From NCBI GenBank assembly GCA_037176705.1, contig CM073898.1, forward strand, positions 42,385,488 through 42,449,487: 64,000 nucleotides of DNA, written 5' to 3'. Positions 11,310 to 22,885 of this stretch are shown in pieces. Below the pieces are notes generated by a model. It was not told the origin of the DNA, ran no database searches, and saw only the letters and a list, made by a program, of their open reading frames with translations. The position numbers and the translations under genes are program-made. This DNA comes from Molossus alvarezi. Its lineage: Eukaryota > Chordata > Mammalia > Chiroptera > Molossidae. How positions within the stretch are numbered: the first letter of the stretch is position 1; every line of letters begins with the position of its first letter.

Positions 11310-11524
11310 AAGAACCCAGAATGGCCCAGCCAGTGTGGCACAGTGGCTGAGCATTGTCTTATGCACCAAAAGGTCATTGGTTTGATTCCCCATCAGGGCA
11401 TATGCTCCGGTTGTGGGCCAAATCCCCAGTGAGGGGCATGCAGGAGGCGGCCAATCAATGTTTCTATTTCCCTCTCCCTTCCTCTCTCTCTAAAATCAGT
11501 AAAAAAAAAAAAGAACCCAAAATG
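11310..11524 (+). mobile_element. VES SINE (AATCAATAAA-tail form) with about 14-bp TSD
   Basis: The body 11324-11510 runs from GCCCAGCCAGTGTGGCACAG through CATCAGGGCATATGCTCCGG to a TC tract, AAAATCAGT and an A12 tail. TSD copies AAGAACCCAGAATG (11310-11323) and AAGAACCCAAAATG (11511-11524) match at 13 of 14. Confidence 0.92.
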
Positions 11525-13837
11525 ATCGAGTTGCCTTGCTCAAGATCAAAACAAGAAAATAATGCAGCTATAAGTAGAACTGGAGTTTCCTTGCTCCCAA
11601 TCTGGCACTCTCACGTGTATAAAATTCTGCCTGACTTAAGTTAATCTTCCTTTATTTATTAGGTGGCTAAATAACTCCTATGTGAGCTCCCATTCCAATT
11701 TAAAAGCTAAAACAAAGTGGCATAGATGTGTTTCTTTATTTAAAACTTTAAAATATCAGTACTATTTTTTTTAAAAACCTACGAATATGTGTCAACTGAG
11801 TATTTGAAATATAGCTATTATTTTTGTTTATCTCCCTGCTTATTTGTTCCCAAATAAATTACAAAAAGATGTTGCTCAGTAACTTCTTTGTGACTCAGAA
11901 GTTTGGAACTTAGAATGCATTCTTTTTGCTGTGTTGGAAATCCTATGTAACCCATAATCTTGAAGTTTCTGAATCCTACAATAATGTAGCTGTGACATGA
12001 TGTTAGTCACAGTACTATAAATAGTATCACCCAGTTTTTATGGGAGAATATGTTAAGAGTTAGAACTTATATGCTTCCTTCTTTTCTGGTAAAATGTCCT
12101 TCAGGGGGATTTAACACTCTCTTCCACCCACCATTCCACCTGTTGGAAAGTGGAGTCTCCAAGCCACTGGTCATAATTTCATAGCCCGAGGAAACCTGTA
12201 GCAAGTTGTATCTGGATAAGTGAAAAGTTTTGCACTGGAATTTGGTATAAGCTAAGGGGAATGTTTCTCAGTGAAGGTCAGTGCCTTGCTAACCCTTGTT
12301 AATGTAAAAGAAGAGTACTGCCCAGAAAATACTTGTGTATTTGGAAAAGTAGTGTCAAGAGTGAAGCGAACTTTCCTTTGTTTATTTCTCACTCTTGCTT
12401 ACTTCCCATGACCAGTAGTGAGGTGAAGTGAAAAGCGGGGTCCCAGAGACGAGTGTTAGGGGTGGACAGTGCAGGGTCTATGAGGAGAGATAATGGTGAC
12501 TCCAGCATGGTAGGGGCACAATAAGCTTCTGTGGTCAAAAGTTGATTTGTCTTCCCTGCCTTTCTGGGGCATGGGGGGTTGCAGTTGTATGTAAGATTCA
12601 AGTGGAAGTTGTTGAGGCCTTCCACAGCACACCTAAAGGTTGCCCCATACCTGTTTGACAATTCAACTGTGAATTCCCAATGCATTGTATCCAAAGTGGC
12701 CAGGGGTGGGGGATAAGGTGATAGTTCTAACAAACCTCTGTTGTTGTAAAAGAAAATGATTTGAGGAGAAGACTTTAATTGCATCTTTCATGACAATTTT
12801 ACTGAAGTGTGAATTGCACCTGTATTCTGGAGCAAGCATGCCATATGCTTAATACCTAATGGAAGATGGTACTTCCTGCTTACCTTTCATTCACCTGGCT
12901 GTTCTTTCCTATTTCCTGATGCAGTCACTTGACCCCTATGTACTGTCTTTTAAAAAATAAATGTAGTCCTCAGATAGGACTTTATATAGACAAAAGTAAA
13001 ACAAGGGCTTGAAGGAGTTAAGCAAATTAAAAGGTACTTCTCTCTGGACTCAGATGTGTGTGCTCCCAACTGTGAATATTATAAGGGGTACCCTTATGAA
13101 AATATAACTCCCATAGGAAACCTAAAGGCAATTAAAGCAACATTAGTGTTTTTCATAACTTTACAATGTCTTTATGCATGTGATAAAACCTTACTAATTA
13201 TTAAAAAGTTATTTGTATTAAGATTTCAGAGCAGAGAGATAATCTGTGCAATTTAGAATCCTGAGCCATCGTCAGAGAGTTGGCTAACGGAACCAGAATT
13301 CCCCTGCCAGCACCTCCCGTTGCATCACTGAACCTCAAACAGGATCCTTTGCTGGCAAATATTAGCTTATTGTAGTTTTAAAATAAATAAATACCTTGAG
13401 CAAATGTGCAGTGACACCAAAAATTAGTTTCCACAAACTGACTAAATATAGTATCTGCTGGGAAAAGGCAAATGAGTTCAAGTGGAAAAAGAAATACTGA
13501 GTTCTAGAATGAAGAGCATACATTTCTTTAAATAGATGAAAAATTCTAGTGTGATCTGAATATAATCAACACTCAAGGCTCACTGTATGGAAAGAAGAAA
13601 GACAGAGGCTTATAGGGCAATTTCTCCCATTCAGCTCAGCATCAGTTTGGTGGGGGGAGTAGAGAACCCCCCACAGTGTTCTTGGCACCTGCTAGGCATC
13701 CAAGTTGTACAGATTCTTCAACCCCTCTGATGAGCTAACATGTGACATGTTAACCAGGAAAAGTTTTAAAGGCATGTTATAGAAGATGTGGAAAGGAAGA
13801 TTGCTGAGATTTCCAGAACGTAATAAGGGAAGTTTCA
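11525..13837. other. Mostly unique DNA, no gene recognised
   Basis: No diagnostic repeat was recognised. Reading frames up to 131 codons (12389-12784, minus) show no family resemblance, no strong initiation context and no plausible splice structure, and are treated as chance. Confidence 0.45.
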
Positions 13838-13988
13838 GAGATGGCAAGGTCCTTAGAGGTCACTGAAGTACAAACAACTCTGTCTTTGTAAGGATAAAGA
13901 AATTGAGATCCAAAAAAGATCAAGCGACTTGCCAAAGCCATTCATCCAGTCAGTGTCAGAACCCAGGGTGAAAAGAGGTCTCAGCTTT
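13838..13988 (+). repeat. MIR SINE fragment
   Basis: AAGGATAAAGAAATTGAGATCC, GATCAAGCGACTTGCCAAAG, then CAGTCAGTGTCAGAACCCAG follow the MIR consensus order (GATGAGGAAACTGAGGC, AAGTGACTTGCCCAAGGTC, AGTCAGTGGCAGAGCC). Boundaries are approximate. Confidence 0.7.
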
Positions 13989-15517
13989 GGGGAAATACTC
14001 TCCCCACATAAGAAATATAGGTGATGCATGGCTGAGGTATATTGACAAGCATATTGGCAAGCAAACAGTCTTTTATTTTTACTTCGAAACAGTGAGCATT
14101 ATGGGGCAATCATCTGGGGACAAGGTCAGTTTACTTTAGGACAATATTTGTATGTTTTTAGCAGTCCCTCAGTACCAGGGGCCAGAAGCAAATGATGCCG
14201 ATCTGAGAACCGATATTAGCCCCCCCCCCCCCCAAAGCAACACCAAATGAGTTATTCCCACTCAGGTAACTAAGATGTGGCTGAATTTGTAATCACCAGG
14301 GAGCCGCGATGAACTGGACTCCACCCGAAAGCTCCTGGCTGAAAGAATTCGATTCCCTATAAACACCTGCTGTCTGGCTAAAGTGTAAAGTCACCAGCGC
14401 CAAGCGTTCGGAACATTTTCTGTGCTGGTACACCTATAGCAACTCAGTAGCATTCGTACTCACTTAGCAACAAAAAGAAGCAGGGAGCAAGTAAATCGAT
14501 ATAATTATAAAGTTTGCAAAGGTCTGTTTAAATCCATTAAGTGCAATAAGCCAGCCCAGCTGAGATCTACCAGCAGAATTAGAAGATTATTTCTTCATTG
14601 TTATCTTTCCCAGGGAGTAAACAGTCAAAAAGATTGTGAGGGCAGTTTATGACTGAGTGTGATCACAGTGGTTCCTCAGAGAGAGGGCGCAATGATGTCT
14701 GCCCATCTCCTGTGGACTTCTGAGAGGAACTGTAGCAGGTGGCTGCTGCTTGTGGTGAAGAAAGAAGTTTGCAGGGACGGAGTTCCAAATAATGACCTAT
14801 TTATCATGAGCAACATGTTTTTATTAACCTGAAACCAATGCAATGAATACCAAAATATGTTTCGATTCATTATGTCTTCATTTTGCAAATTGCAACAACG
14901 GAGTCATGTTCATATAAATGTGTTTTCATACACATGCACACCGCACATGTACCCATAGAGAGAAACCAACACCCACAACCTATAAAATGGAAAAATAAAG
15001 GAAGACACAGACTCAAAACTTGGAAAAGTTAGGGGAAAAAAGTTCAGGCTGCAGAGGGATACAGGAGCAAAGAGCCTGGGAAACAACTTTTAGATTAGTA
15101 GAGACTCAGGGAGCAGGCAGGTGCCTGACTCTGCCTTCTCTGTTATACGTGCTATGCCTTGTCACAAAAAAAGAATGAATGAATTGAGAACTATAAGCCA
15201 GCCTTGTGCTTATGCTTAAAGTGCTGTTTACATGGCTGACATTTAGACTGACCTTCACTGGATTGTGGAGTTTGTCTGGCGAGCCTCAAATCTCAAACCA
15301 GAGAATATGCTGCAGAGAACCAACTGACCTATAGGAAGATGAAATGTTATCATCTCCACTGTATACAGTGTTGCTTATTAAGTCTTCAGGCGGCATAAAC
15401 TATGAATATGAAGCTCTCATGAGGAGTTTAATAAGGTATACATGTGTCTACTGCTTGGCAGGCTTTTCCCAGGTGTAAACAATACCGTCCTGTCCCTTTT
15501 ATGTAAGAAATAGCAAA
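13989..15517. other. Unique DNA with a C13 tract
   Basis: The only simple feature is a homopolymeric C run at about 14221-14233. The stretch 14560-14890 has no repeat signature. No gene was recognised. Confidence 0.45.
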
Positions 15518-15660
15518 GTATGGCAGTTAAGAACATGGTACTTCAAGTCCCACTTTCTGGATTCCAATCTTTTCTGTGCCTCAGTTTCTTACCTGTGAAA
15601 TGAATAAAAAGACAAGATAATCTTTCAATTTTTCTGTGAAGATTAAATGAATGTGTGCTA
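15518..15660 (+). repeat. MIR SINE, cut by the large L1
   Basis: CAGTTAAGAACATGGTACTT, TCTGTGCCTCAGTTTCTTAC and GATTAAATGAATGTG follow the MIR order. The last 16 bases (15645-15660) are duplicated at 20481-20496 on the far side of the L1. The L1 therefore entered MIR sequence. Confidence 0.78.
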
Positions 15661-16424
15661 GGGATGTGAAAATGGAGGGGGAGTGAATGGAAGCTATACA
15701 GACGATTTCCCAGGACCAAACAGGAATTACAAATAAAATAAAGACAAATCCTCAGAAAAAAGCAACAGTAAACCAGCAGGACAGGACCATATAACCAGGG
15801 ACACTGGTAGGATGTGCGGAGGTGGGAGAGGGTGGTGGGCTGGGAGCCGAAGGACAGCAGCAGTCTTAGCTGTGAGCAGTGCCCTTGGGAATAAAGACCA
15901 AGCCTGCTCCACAGTGCAGAGAGCCAGGTCAGAGCACTAATATAGCCACAGCCACCCACCTGGGGGCTACGGCAGAGGGAGGGCAGACTGGGCTGGAGCT
16001 CTGTGGGGACACCCGGGATTTGGAGGGCACTCAGAGTTTTTGCTGAGTTGTGGCCACAAAGGATGGTGGCCAGTGTGATCCTTCTCAGAGCTGTGCAAAA
16101 AGCAGCAGCCCCCACTTCCAAGATGCAGCCTATCCCAGGTAGGCAAAGAAATGCAAATTGAGGCTCATTAACAAGGAGCATCTATCCCACCCTCTGGAAA
16201 TCCTCTTATGCAGAACACCAGGGCTACATTCCAAGGCCCTGAGTAACTGAGACTACTAGCCACCAGGAAAAAGCTAGAGGATAACTGAACATTCCCTGGG
16301 CTTGCAAATCTACCCAGGAAAATAAGACTGGACAGTGGTGTTTAACGTGGGCCAACCCAGGCTCATCCAAACCCAGTAGAGGGAGCCACGAACAGCAGAA
16401 CACCAACATCCACACTAAACAAAA
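15661..16424 (+). promoter_or_regulatory. L1 leader upstream of ORF2 (5' UTR or long inter-ORF spacer)
   Basis: This GC-richer segment lies directly between the 5' TSD and the ORF2 start and contains scattered CpGs (GTGCGG, AGCCGAAGG, ACACCCGGGATTT, AACGTGGG). It ends in the CCAACATCCACACTAAAC-type sequence just before the ORF2 ATG. It may be a 5' UTR carrying the L1 Pol II promoter, or an inter-ORF spacer reached by 5' truncation. The sequence alone cannot decide. On the minus strand it contains most of a 212-codon open frame (15543-16181). Confidence 0.5.
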
Positions 16425-19400
16425 ATGGCAATAAATAAGTACATATCAATTATCACCTTAAATGTGAATGCTTTGAATGCTCCAATAAAAAGACACAGAG
16501 TAGCTAACTGGATAAGAAAGCATGACTCACATATATGTTGTTTACAAGAGAACCACCTCACAACAAAAGACTCAAATAGGTTGAAAGATAAGGGATGGAA
16601 AAAAGTCTTTCAAGCAAATGGAAAACAAAAAAAAAGCTGGGGTAGCAATATTCATATCTGATAAAGTAGATTTCAAAATGAAGGCCATAACTAGAGACAA
16701 AGAAGGCCACTACATAATATTGAAAGGATTTCTCCCACAGGAAGATATAACCTTGGTAAACATATATGCACTCAATAGAGGAGCACCAACATATATTAAA
16801 AATCTTCTGGAGGCCTTCAAAGGAGAAATCAACAGCAATACAATCATAGCAGGGTACTTCAACACCCCGCTGACATCACTGGATAAATCTTCTAGACAAA
16901 AAAATTAACAAGAAAACACAGACTCTAAATAAAGCACTAGATGAAATAGATTTAATAGCTATCTACAGAGAATTACACCCCAAAACCACAGAATTCACAT
17001 TCTTCTTAAGTACATATTGGACATTCTCAAAGATAGACCACATGTTAGGATACACACTAAGTCTCCACAAGTTCAAGAAAATAGAAATCATATCAAGCAT
17101 CTTCTCAGATCACAATGGCATGAAACTAAAAATCAATTGCAGCAAGAATATGCAAAGTCATTTGAAAACATGGAGGCTAAATAGCATGTTATTGAACAAT
17201 GAATGGGTTACCATGAAGATCAAGGAAGAAATTAAAACTTCCTGGAAACAAATGAAAATGAACACACAACAACACAAAACCTATGGGATGCAACGAAAGT
17301 AGTTCTGAGAGGGAAGTTCATAGCACTACAGGCCCACCTCAAGAAGCAAGAAAAATTTCTTATGGACTATCTAACCTCACAACTTAAAGAACTAGAAAGC
17401 AAACAAAAAGAAAACCGCAGACCAAGTAGAAGGAAGGAAATAGTAAAGATCAGAGCAGAAATAAATGACATGGAGACCAAAAAAAAAAAACAATTCAAAG
17501 GATCAATGAAGGAAGAGCTGGTTCTTTGAAAAGATAAACAAGATTGATGGACACTTAGCTAGACTCACCAAGAAATAAAGAGAAGAACCCAAATACACAA
17601 AACCAGAAATGAAAGAGGAGAAATAATAACTAACACCACAGAAATAAAATGGATCATTAGCAAATATTATGAACAATTATACAGAAACAAATTCGACAAT
17701 CTAAGCGAAATGGACAAATTTCTAGAAACACACAGTCTCCCAAAACTGGACAGGGAAGAGATAGAAAACTTTAACACACCAATAACAACAATATAAATTG
17801 AAGATGTAATCAAGACTCTTCCAGGAAACAAAAGCCCAGACCCAGATGGCTTCACAAGGGAATTTTACTGAACATTCAAAGAAGAACTAATACCCATTCT
17901 CCTCAAACTATTTCAAAAAATTCAAGAAGAAGGAAGACTTCCAAACTCGTTTTATGAGGCCAGAATAATTTTAATTTCAAAACCAGAAAAAGACACTACA
18001 AAGAAAGAAAACTACAGGCCAATATCCCTAATAAACATAGATGCCAAAGTCCTGAATAAAATGCTAGCAAATCGGATCTAGCAATGCATCAAAATAATTA
18101 TTCACCATGACCAAGTGGGATTTATCCTGGGATGCAAGGCTGGTACAATATTCACAAATCAATAAATGTGATACATCACATAAACAAAATGAAAAATAAA
18201 AATCATGTGAACATATCAATAGACGCTGAAAAAGCATTCGACAAATCCAGCACCCATTTCTGATAAAAATGCTCAGCAATCTGGGAATAGAAGGATCATA
18301 TCTCGACATAATAAAGGCCATGTATGAAAGACCTACAGCCAACATCATACTCAATGGGCAAGACAAGGATGCCCACTTTTGCCACTCCTATTTAAGATAG
18401 TACTGGAAGTCTTAGCCACAGCAATCAAACATGAGGGAAAAATAAAAGGGATCCAAATTGGAAAGGAGGAAGTGAAACTCTCATTATTCACAGGTGACTT
18501 GATACTATTTGTAGAAAACCCCAAAGACTCCATCAAAAATTTACTAGACTTAATAAATGATTTTGACAAAGTAGCAGCATAATTTTAATTATGTATTTTA
18601 ATACAAAATTAACGTCAAAAATCAATGGCATTATTATACACCAATGATGAACTCAAAGAAACAGAAACTAAGAAAACAATCCCATTTACATCATGGCAAA
18701 AAAATTAAGATACCTAGGAATAAACTTAACCAAAGAAATAAAGGATTTAGTCACAGGAAACTACAGGACATTGAAAAAGAAATAGAGGAAGATATAAAAA
18801 AGTGGAAGCACATACCCTGTTCATGAATTGGAAGAATTAACATCATTAAAATGCCCATACTACCCAAAGCAATCTATAGATTCAATACAATCCCCATCAA
18901 AATACCAATGGCATACTTCACAGAACCACAACATATACTTCAAAAGTCCATATGGAACCAAAAAAGACCCTCAAATAGCCACAGCAATCTTGAAAAAGAA
19001 GAACAAAGTCAGAGGGATCACATTACCAGATTTCAGGTTATGCTACAAAGCCACTGTAATCAAAACAGCCTGGTACTGGCACAAGAACAGGCAGATAGAT
19101 CAATGCAACAGAATAGAGAACCCAGAAATGGACCCAAGACAATATGCTCAATTAATCTTTGACAAAGGTGGCAAGAGCATACACCCTCTTTAATAAATGG
19201 TATTGGGAAAATTGGACAGCTACATGCAGAAAAATGAAACTAGACCATCAACTTACACACTACACAAGAATAAACTCAAAACAGATAAAAGACTTAAATG
19301 TGACTCATGAATGCATAAAAATCCTAGAAGAAAATGTAGGCAGCAAAATTTCAGACATCATGTGCAGCACAATTTTCACTGATACATCACCTAAGGCAAT

Positions 19401-20205
19401 AGAAACAAAGGAGAAAATGAACACATGGAACTACATCAAACTCAAAAGCTTCTGCACAGCAAAAGATACAATCATCAAAATGGAAAGGCTACCCACTGTA
19501 TGGGAGAGTATAATTGCCAATGATATATCAGATAAGGGGTTAATTTCCAATGTATATAGAGTGCTAATACAACTCCACAAAAGGAAGACAAAGAACCCAA
19601 TTTAAAATGGGCAGAGGAGCTGAATAGACACCTCTCCAGACAGGACATACAAATGGCTAAGAGACATATGAAGAAATGCTCAACATCACTAATCATCAGA
19701 GATGCAAATTAAAACAACAATGAGGTATCACCTCACACCTGTCAGAATGACCGCCATCAACAAATCATCAAACAACAAGTGTTGGCAAGGGTGTGGAGAC
19801 AACGGGACTCTAGTACACTGCTGGTGGGAATGCAGACTGGTGCAGCCACTATGGAAAACAATATGGTGTTATCTGCCATTTGACCCCGTGATCCCACTTC
19901 TAGGAATATACCGTAAGAAGCCTGAAGCAACAATCAGAAAGAATATATGTACCCCTGTGTTCATAGCAGCACTATTTCCAATAGCCAAGGTCTGGAAACA
20001 GCCCAATGTCCATCAGTAGACGAATGGATAAAAGATCTGTAGTACATATACACAATGAAGTACTATGCAGCTGTAAGAAAGAAAGATATCTTATCCTTTG
20101 AGACAACATGAAGGGACCTTGAAAGTATTATCCTAAGGAAAACAAACTAAACAGAGAAAGACAAGTATCATATGATCTCACTTATTTTTGGAATATAATG
20201 AACAT
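16425..20205 (+). pseudogene. L1 ORF2 (endonuclease/reverse transcriptase), full extent, inactivated
   Basis: ORF2 protein nicks target DNA and reverse-transcribes L1 RNA there. It starts at ATG 16425 (MAINKYISIITLNVNALNAP). The endonuclease part keeps CCLQENHL and FSDHNGM. The catalytic GDFNTPL motif, however, reads GYFNTPL (TAC at 16855-16857). The frame slips at the A9 run 16627-16635 and breaks again after 16908 and 17302. The RT motif, normally F(A/Y)DD, reads FTGD (18487-18498) within [18 protein letters not shown]. The C-terminal part is readable at 18851-20019 in several frames, and small deletions occur relative to the 1875-3620 copy. Two lost acidic residues plus frameshifts make it dead. 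Confidence 0.88.
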
Positions 20206-20339
20206 AACAGTCTGAGGAATGGGGTAGTCCCAGAGATGTGGAAGTGGGGTACAGACTGACAATCCCCAGAAGAGGTGGTGGTCGGGGAGAGATAGATCAC
20301 AGAACTTATATGCATGTATGCATGAACAGTGGACATGGT

Positions 20340-20400
20340 CAACAAAGCTGGGGACAGGGCGAGGAGGGAGGGAAGGGGGGAATCAGTAGGGGAAAAAGAA
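20340..20400 (+). other. G-rich tract in L1 3' UTR
   Basis: Runs such as GGGGACAGGG, GGAGGGAGGG and AAGGGGGG lie just before the GAAACATCTGTAACAAAA end block. Equivalent tracts occur in the L1 copies at about 34500-34530 and 44365-44420. G-rich, quadruplex-prone tracts are a known property of mammalian L1 3' UTRs. Folding here is inferred. Confidence 0.6.
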
Positions 20401-20659
20401 GAAACATCTGTAACAAAAATAAATTAGTTAAACAATTAATTAATTAAATAAATAGAACTTGGAAATAAAACTCACACACAAAATGAATGTGTGCTAATAA
20501 GCCCATTACTTGTCTCAGGCTAAGTTGTGGCCTGGTGCATAACTAATGTCAGTACCTCGATGCTTTCTTTCATAGCCTTCCACCTGCTAAACACAATTCA
20601 ATATATACTGATATGGAATGACAAGACTTCAGCCCCTAAAGAGAAGTAGCTCAACGTGA

Positions 20660-21115
20660 TGAATAGCACAACTGTTAAGGTAATATAGATCCAGACTAGA
20701 ATACTGGCTCTGCCCCTCATTAATCCCGTGATCTTGATTGAGTTAAGCTTTTCCAAGCCTCAGTTTTATTATTTTTGAATTAAAGATAAGATTACCTTAT
20801 AGAATTATTGGGAATGTTAAAAATGATTGATATGTCTCAGCTGGTTTGGCTCAGACGACCAGTGAGTCATGGGTTTGAGTCCGGTCAAGGGCACATACCT
20901 CGGCTGCGGTTTGTCCCTGGCCCTAGTTGGGGTCGTGTGGGAGGCAGTTGGTCAATGTGTCTCTCTCATGTTCATGTTTCTCTCTCTTTCTCTCTCTCTC
21001 TCTCTCTGTCCCTCCCACTCTATCTCAGGATAAATTGAAAAATATTGTCTGGTGGGTGGGGGTGTTAAAAAAAATGATTGATGTATGGAAAGTGCTCAGC
21101 ATGGTAATCTGGTAG
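20660..21115 (+). repeat. MIR SINE split by a VES
   Basis: The left part (about 20660-20831) contains ACTGGCTCTGCCCCTCATTA, CCAAGCCTCAGTTTTATTAT and TACCTTATAGAATTATTGGG. The right part (about 21083-21115) resumes with GGAAAGTGCTCAGCATGGTA. The order matches MIR, interrupted by the VES between. Confidence 0.75.
20819..21082 (+). mobile_element. VES SINE (GAGGATTAAA form) inserted in a MIR
   Basis: The body is about 20832-21069: CAGCTGGTTTGGCTCAG, TCAAGGGCACATACCTCGGC, CCTGGCCCTAGTTGGGGTCG, a (TC)n tract and a decayed 3' end. TSD AAAAATGATTGAT is exact at 20819-20831 and 21070-21082. Confidence 0.9.
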
Positions 21116-21219
21116 ACTCAGCAAAAGGAATCATGGTACCATTGTTTTTATTATATTCCTAGAACGGTAGAATTAGAAATAAATATAGATATATAGATGA
21201 AACAATACATTGATGAGAA

Positions 21220-21221
<2 letters not shown>

Positions 21222-21258
<37 letters not shown>
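21222..21258. repeat. (CTAT)n microsatellite
   Basis: About nine tandem CTAT units. Confidence 0.97.
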
Positions 21259-22483
21259 CCTTTAACTCTCCCTACTTTCTCCATTATTTAAGTGGAAGCT
21301 GGACCATTATATCCTTTTGCCTCAGGGAAGAGATATGACAGAAGAGAAGAAAGATAGGCAGTATTTTTCTGGTTTTCCGTGTCAAAAGCCAACACCCCCA
21401 AGGCAACAGAAATGATTTAGTATAGATTATCAATTTGGGAATAAACTTAATGATAAAAGAACCCAACTTCTCACATCCTAAGGCAGTCCATCTCCTACAG
21501 ATTGATTTGAGAAAATGCATAGAAATTGGTAAATCCCAAAAAAAGTGAAGTCTTATGCCTGTTCCCTGGAACAAGCCCTGAAGAATTAATAAAACCCCTA
21601 GATTTGCAGCATCTGAATGCACTGGTTACTTGTTTCCCATTATACAATGTGGGCTAAGAAAATGAAAAACCACCCAAAGAAAATGTCTGTATGCTGTATA
21701 TAGAATGTCAATGCCTAGGTCACCCTTTGAGAGTTGAGCAAATCCAGTGAGCATTACAACATGAGAGTAGCAGAGAAAGCCACCAGAGGGAAGGAGACTT
21801 GCAGAAAGAAGCAAAGGGTGCTTTACCTGAAGCTTGTATAGAGTGTCAACAGTTGACCACAAAGGAAAAAGGATGTCTCAGTGTTTGTCATCACAAATAC
21901 ATATCATCTGCAGTTAAATCCCCTGCCCACTCCTCACCTCTTCACAGTGAGGCCTCCTAGAAAGTCTCTTAGAAACAGCCACAGATAAGAAGGGTATCTC
22001 AGCATCAATGACGTCACATTTCTACCATCTTTGACAACATAAAAATTAATGTGAATTACACATGAATAATTTCTATTTCTTGCAAGAGCAATTTTGTGCC
22101 ATGACTTGAATTACTACTTATGACAGAGGTGCATAAATGGAAACTTAGAGAAATCAAATGTCTCATGTCACACTGTCCTCTGATATCCAACAGAGCTACC
22201 TTAGCTTGATTTTTAATAATAATCTCATTGTATATCCACATTTACAGAAATACTCCCAATCTTGATATATGATGGGATCACTGACATTCTAATTATTTTT
22301 ATCAGAGCCCGTTTTCAAACAAAATCTTATGCAGAATCCCGATATCAGGAAAAAGTAAACATAGATATTTCTTTGACTGAAGTGGGCGTGGACATTGCCT
22401 GACTCCCTTAAGACTTCTCTGTGGATCACAGAGCTCTGTGGATCAGTAAAAACAAGTTGATGCTGACTTCGTGGAGAGGCCAC
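21259..22483. other. Unique DNA without recognised features
   Basis: Open frames of 78 and 112 codons on the minus strand (21626-21862 and 21284-21622) show no recognisable domain and are treated as chance. Confidence 0.45.
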
Positions 22484-22885
22484 TGGATTAGTGTGCTCAG
22501 GCTGCCACAACAAAATTCCACAGGCTGGGTGGCTTAAACAGAATGTATTTTCTCCCAGTTCTCAGGTTGGAAGTCCAAGATCAAGGTGCAAGGAGGGTTG
22601 ATATCTACTGAGGCCTCACTTCCTTGCTCACAGACACACTGCCTTCTCACTTCTCACTATGTGTCCTCACATCGCCTTTTTGTTATGTGTTCCCATAGAG
22701 AGAGGGGGCTCTGGTCTCTCTTCCTCTTCACATAAGGACACCAGTTCTATCCACTTAGGGCTTCACTCTTATGGCCTCATTTAAGCTTAATAACCTACTT
22801 AAAGGCCCTGTCTTCAAAGACAGTCATACTAGGGGTTAGGGTCTCAACACATGAACTTTTGGGGAATACAGTTCAATCCATGACA
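22484..22885 (-). mobile_element. ERVL-MaLR LTR (MLT1/MST-like), solo
   Basis: On the plus strand it reads as a reversed MaLR LTR: CTCAGGCTGCCACAACAAAA, CTGGGTGGCTTAAACAGAAT, GGAAGTCCAAGATCAAGGTG, ACATAAGGACACCAG, and at the end CAATCCATGACA. The order and spacing fit the family. No internal retroviral sequence is attached. The subfamily is not resolved. Confidence 0.82.

Larger units (their letters stand above)
15645..20496 (+). mobile_element. 4.8-kb L1 with complete but broken ORF2 and no ORF1, perfect 16-bp TSD
   Basis: The insert is 15661-20480. TSD AAATGAATGTGTGCTA is exact at 15645-15660 and 20481-20496, with a CATTT/AATC nick on the bottom strand that fits the L1 endonuclease preference. 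In order it holds 764 bp of GC-richer leader (15661-16424), ORF2 (16425 to about 20205), and a 3' UTR with a G-rich tract (20340-20400). An A/T-rich tail ends near 20453, followed by 26 extra bases before the TSD. No ORF1 coiled-coil or RNA-binding sequence could be found between the TSD and ORF2. Confidence 0.9.

Noticed and set aside
14221..14233. C13 run as a G-quadruplex or i-motif site
   Set aside because: A single homopolymer is not by itself evidence of function, and length error in assembly is likely.
20959..21021. TC-rich tracts as independent microsatellites or regulatory polypyrimidine sites
   Set aside because: They are standard internal parts of VES SINEs and recur at the same place in each copy.
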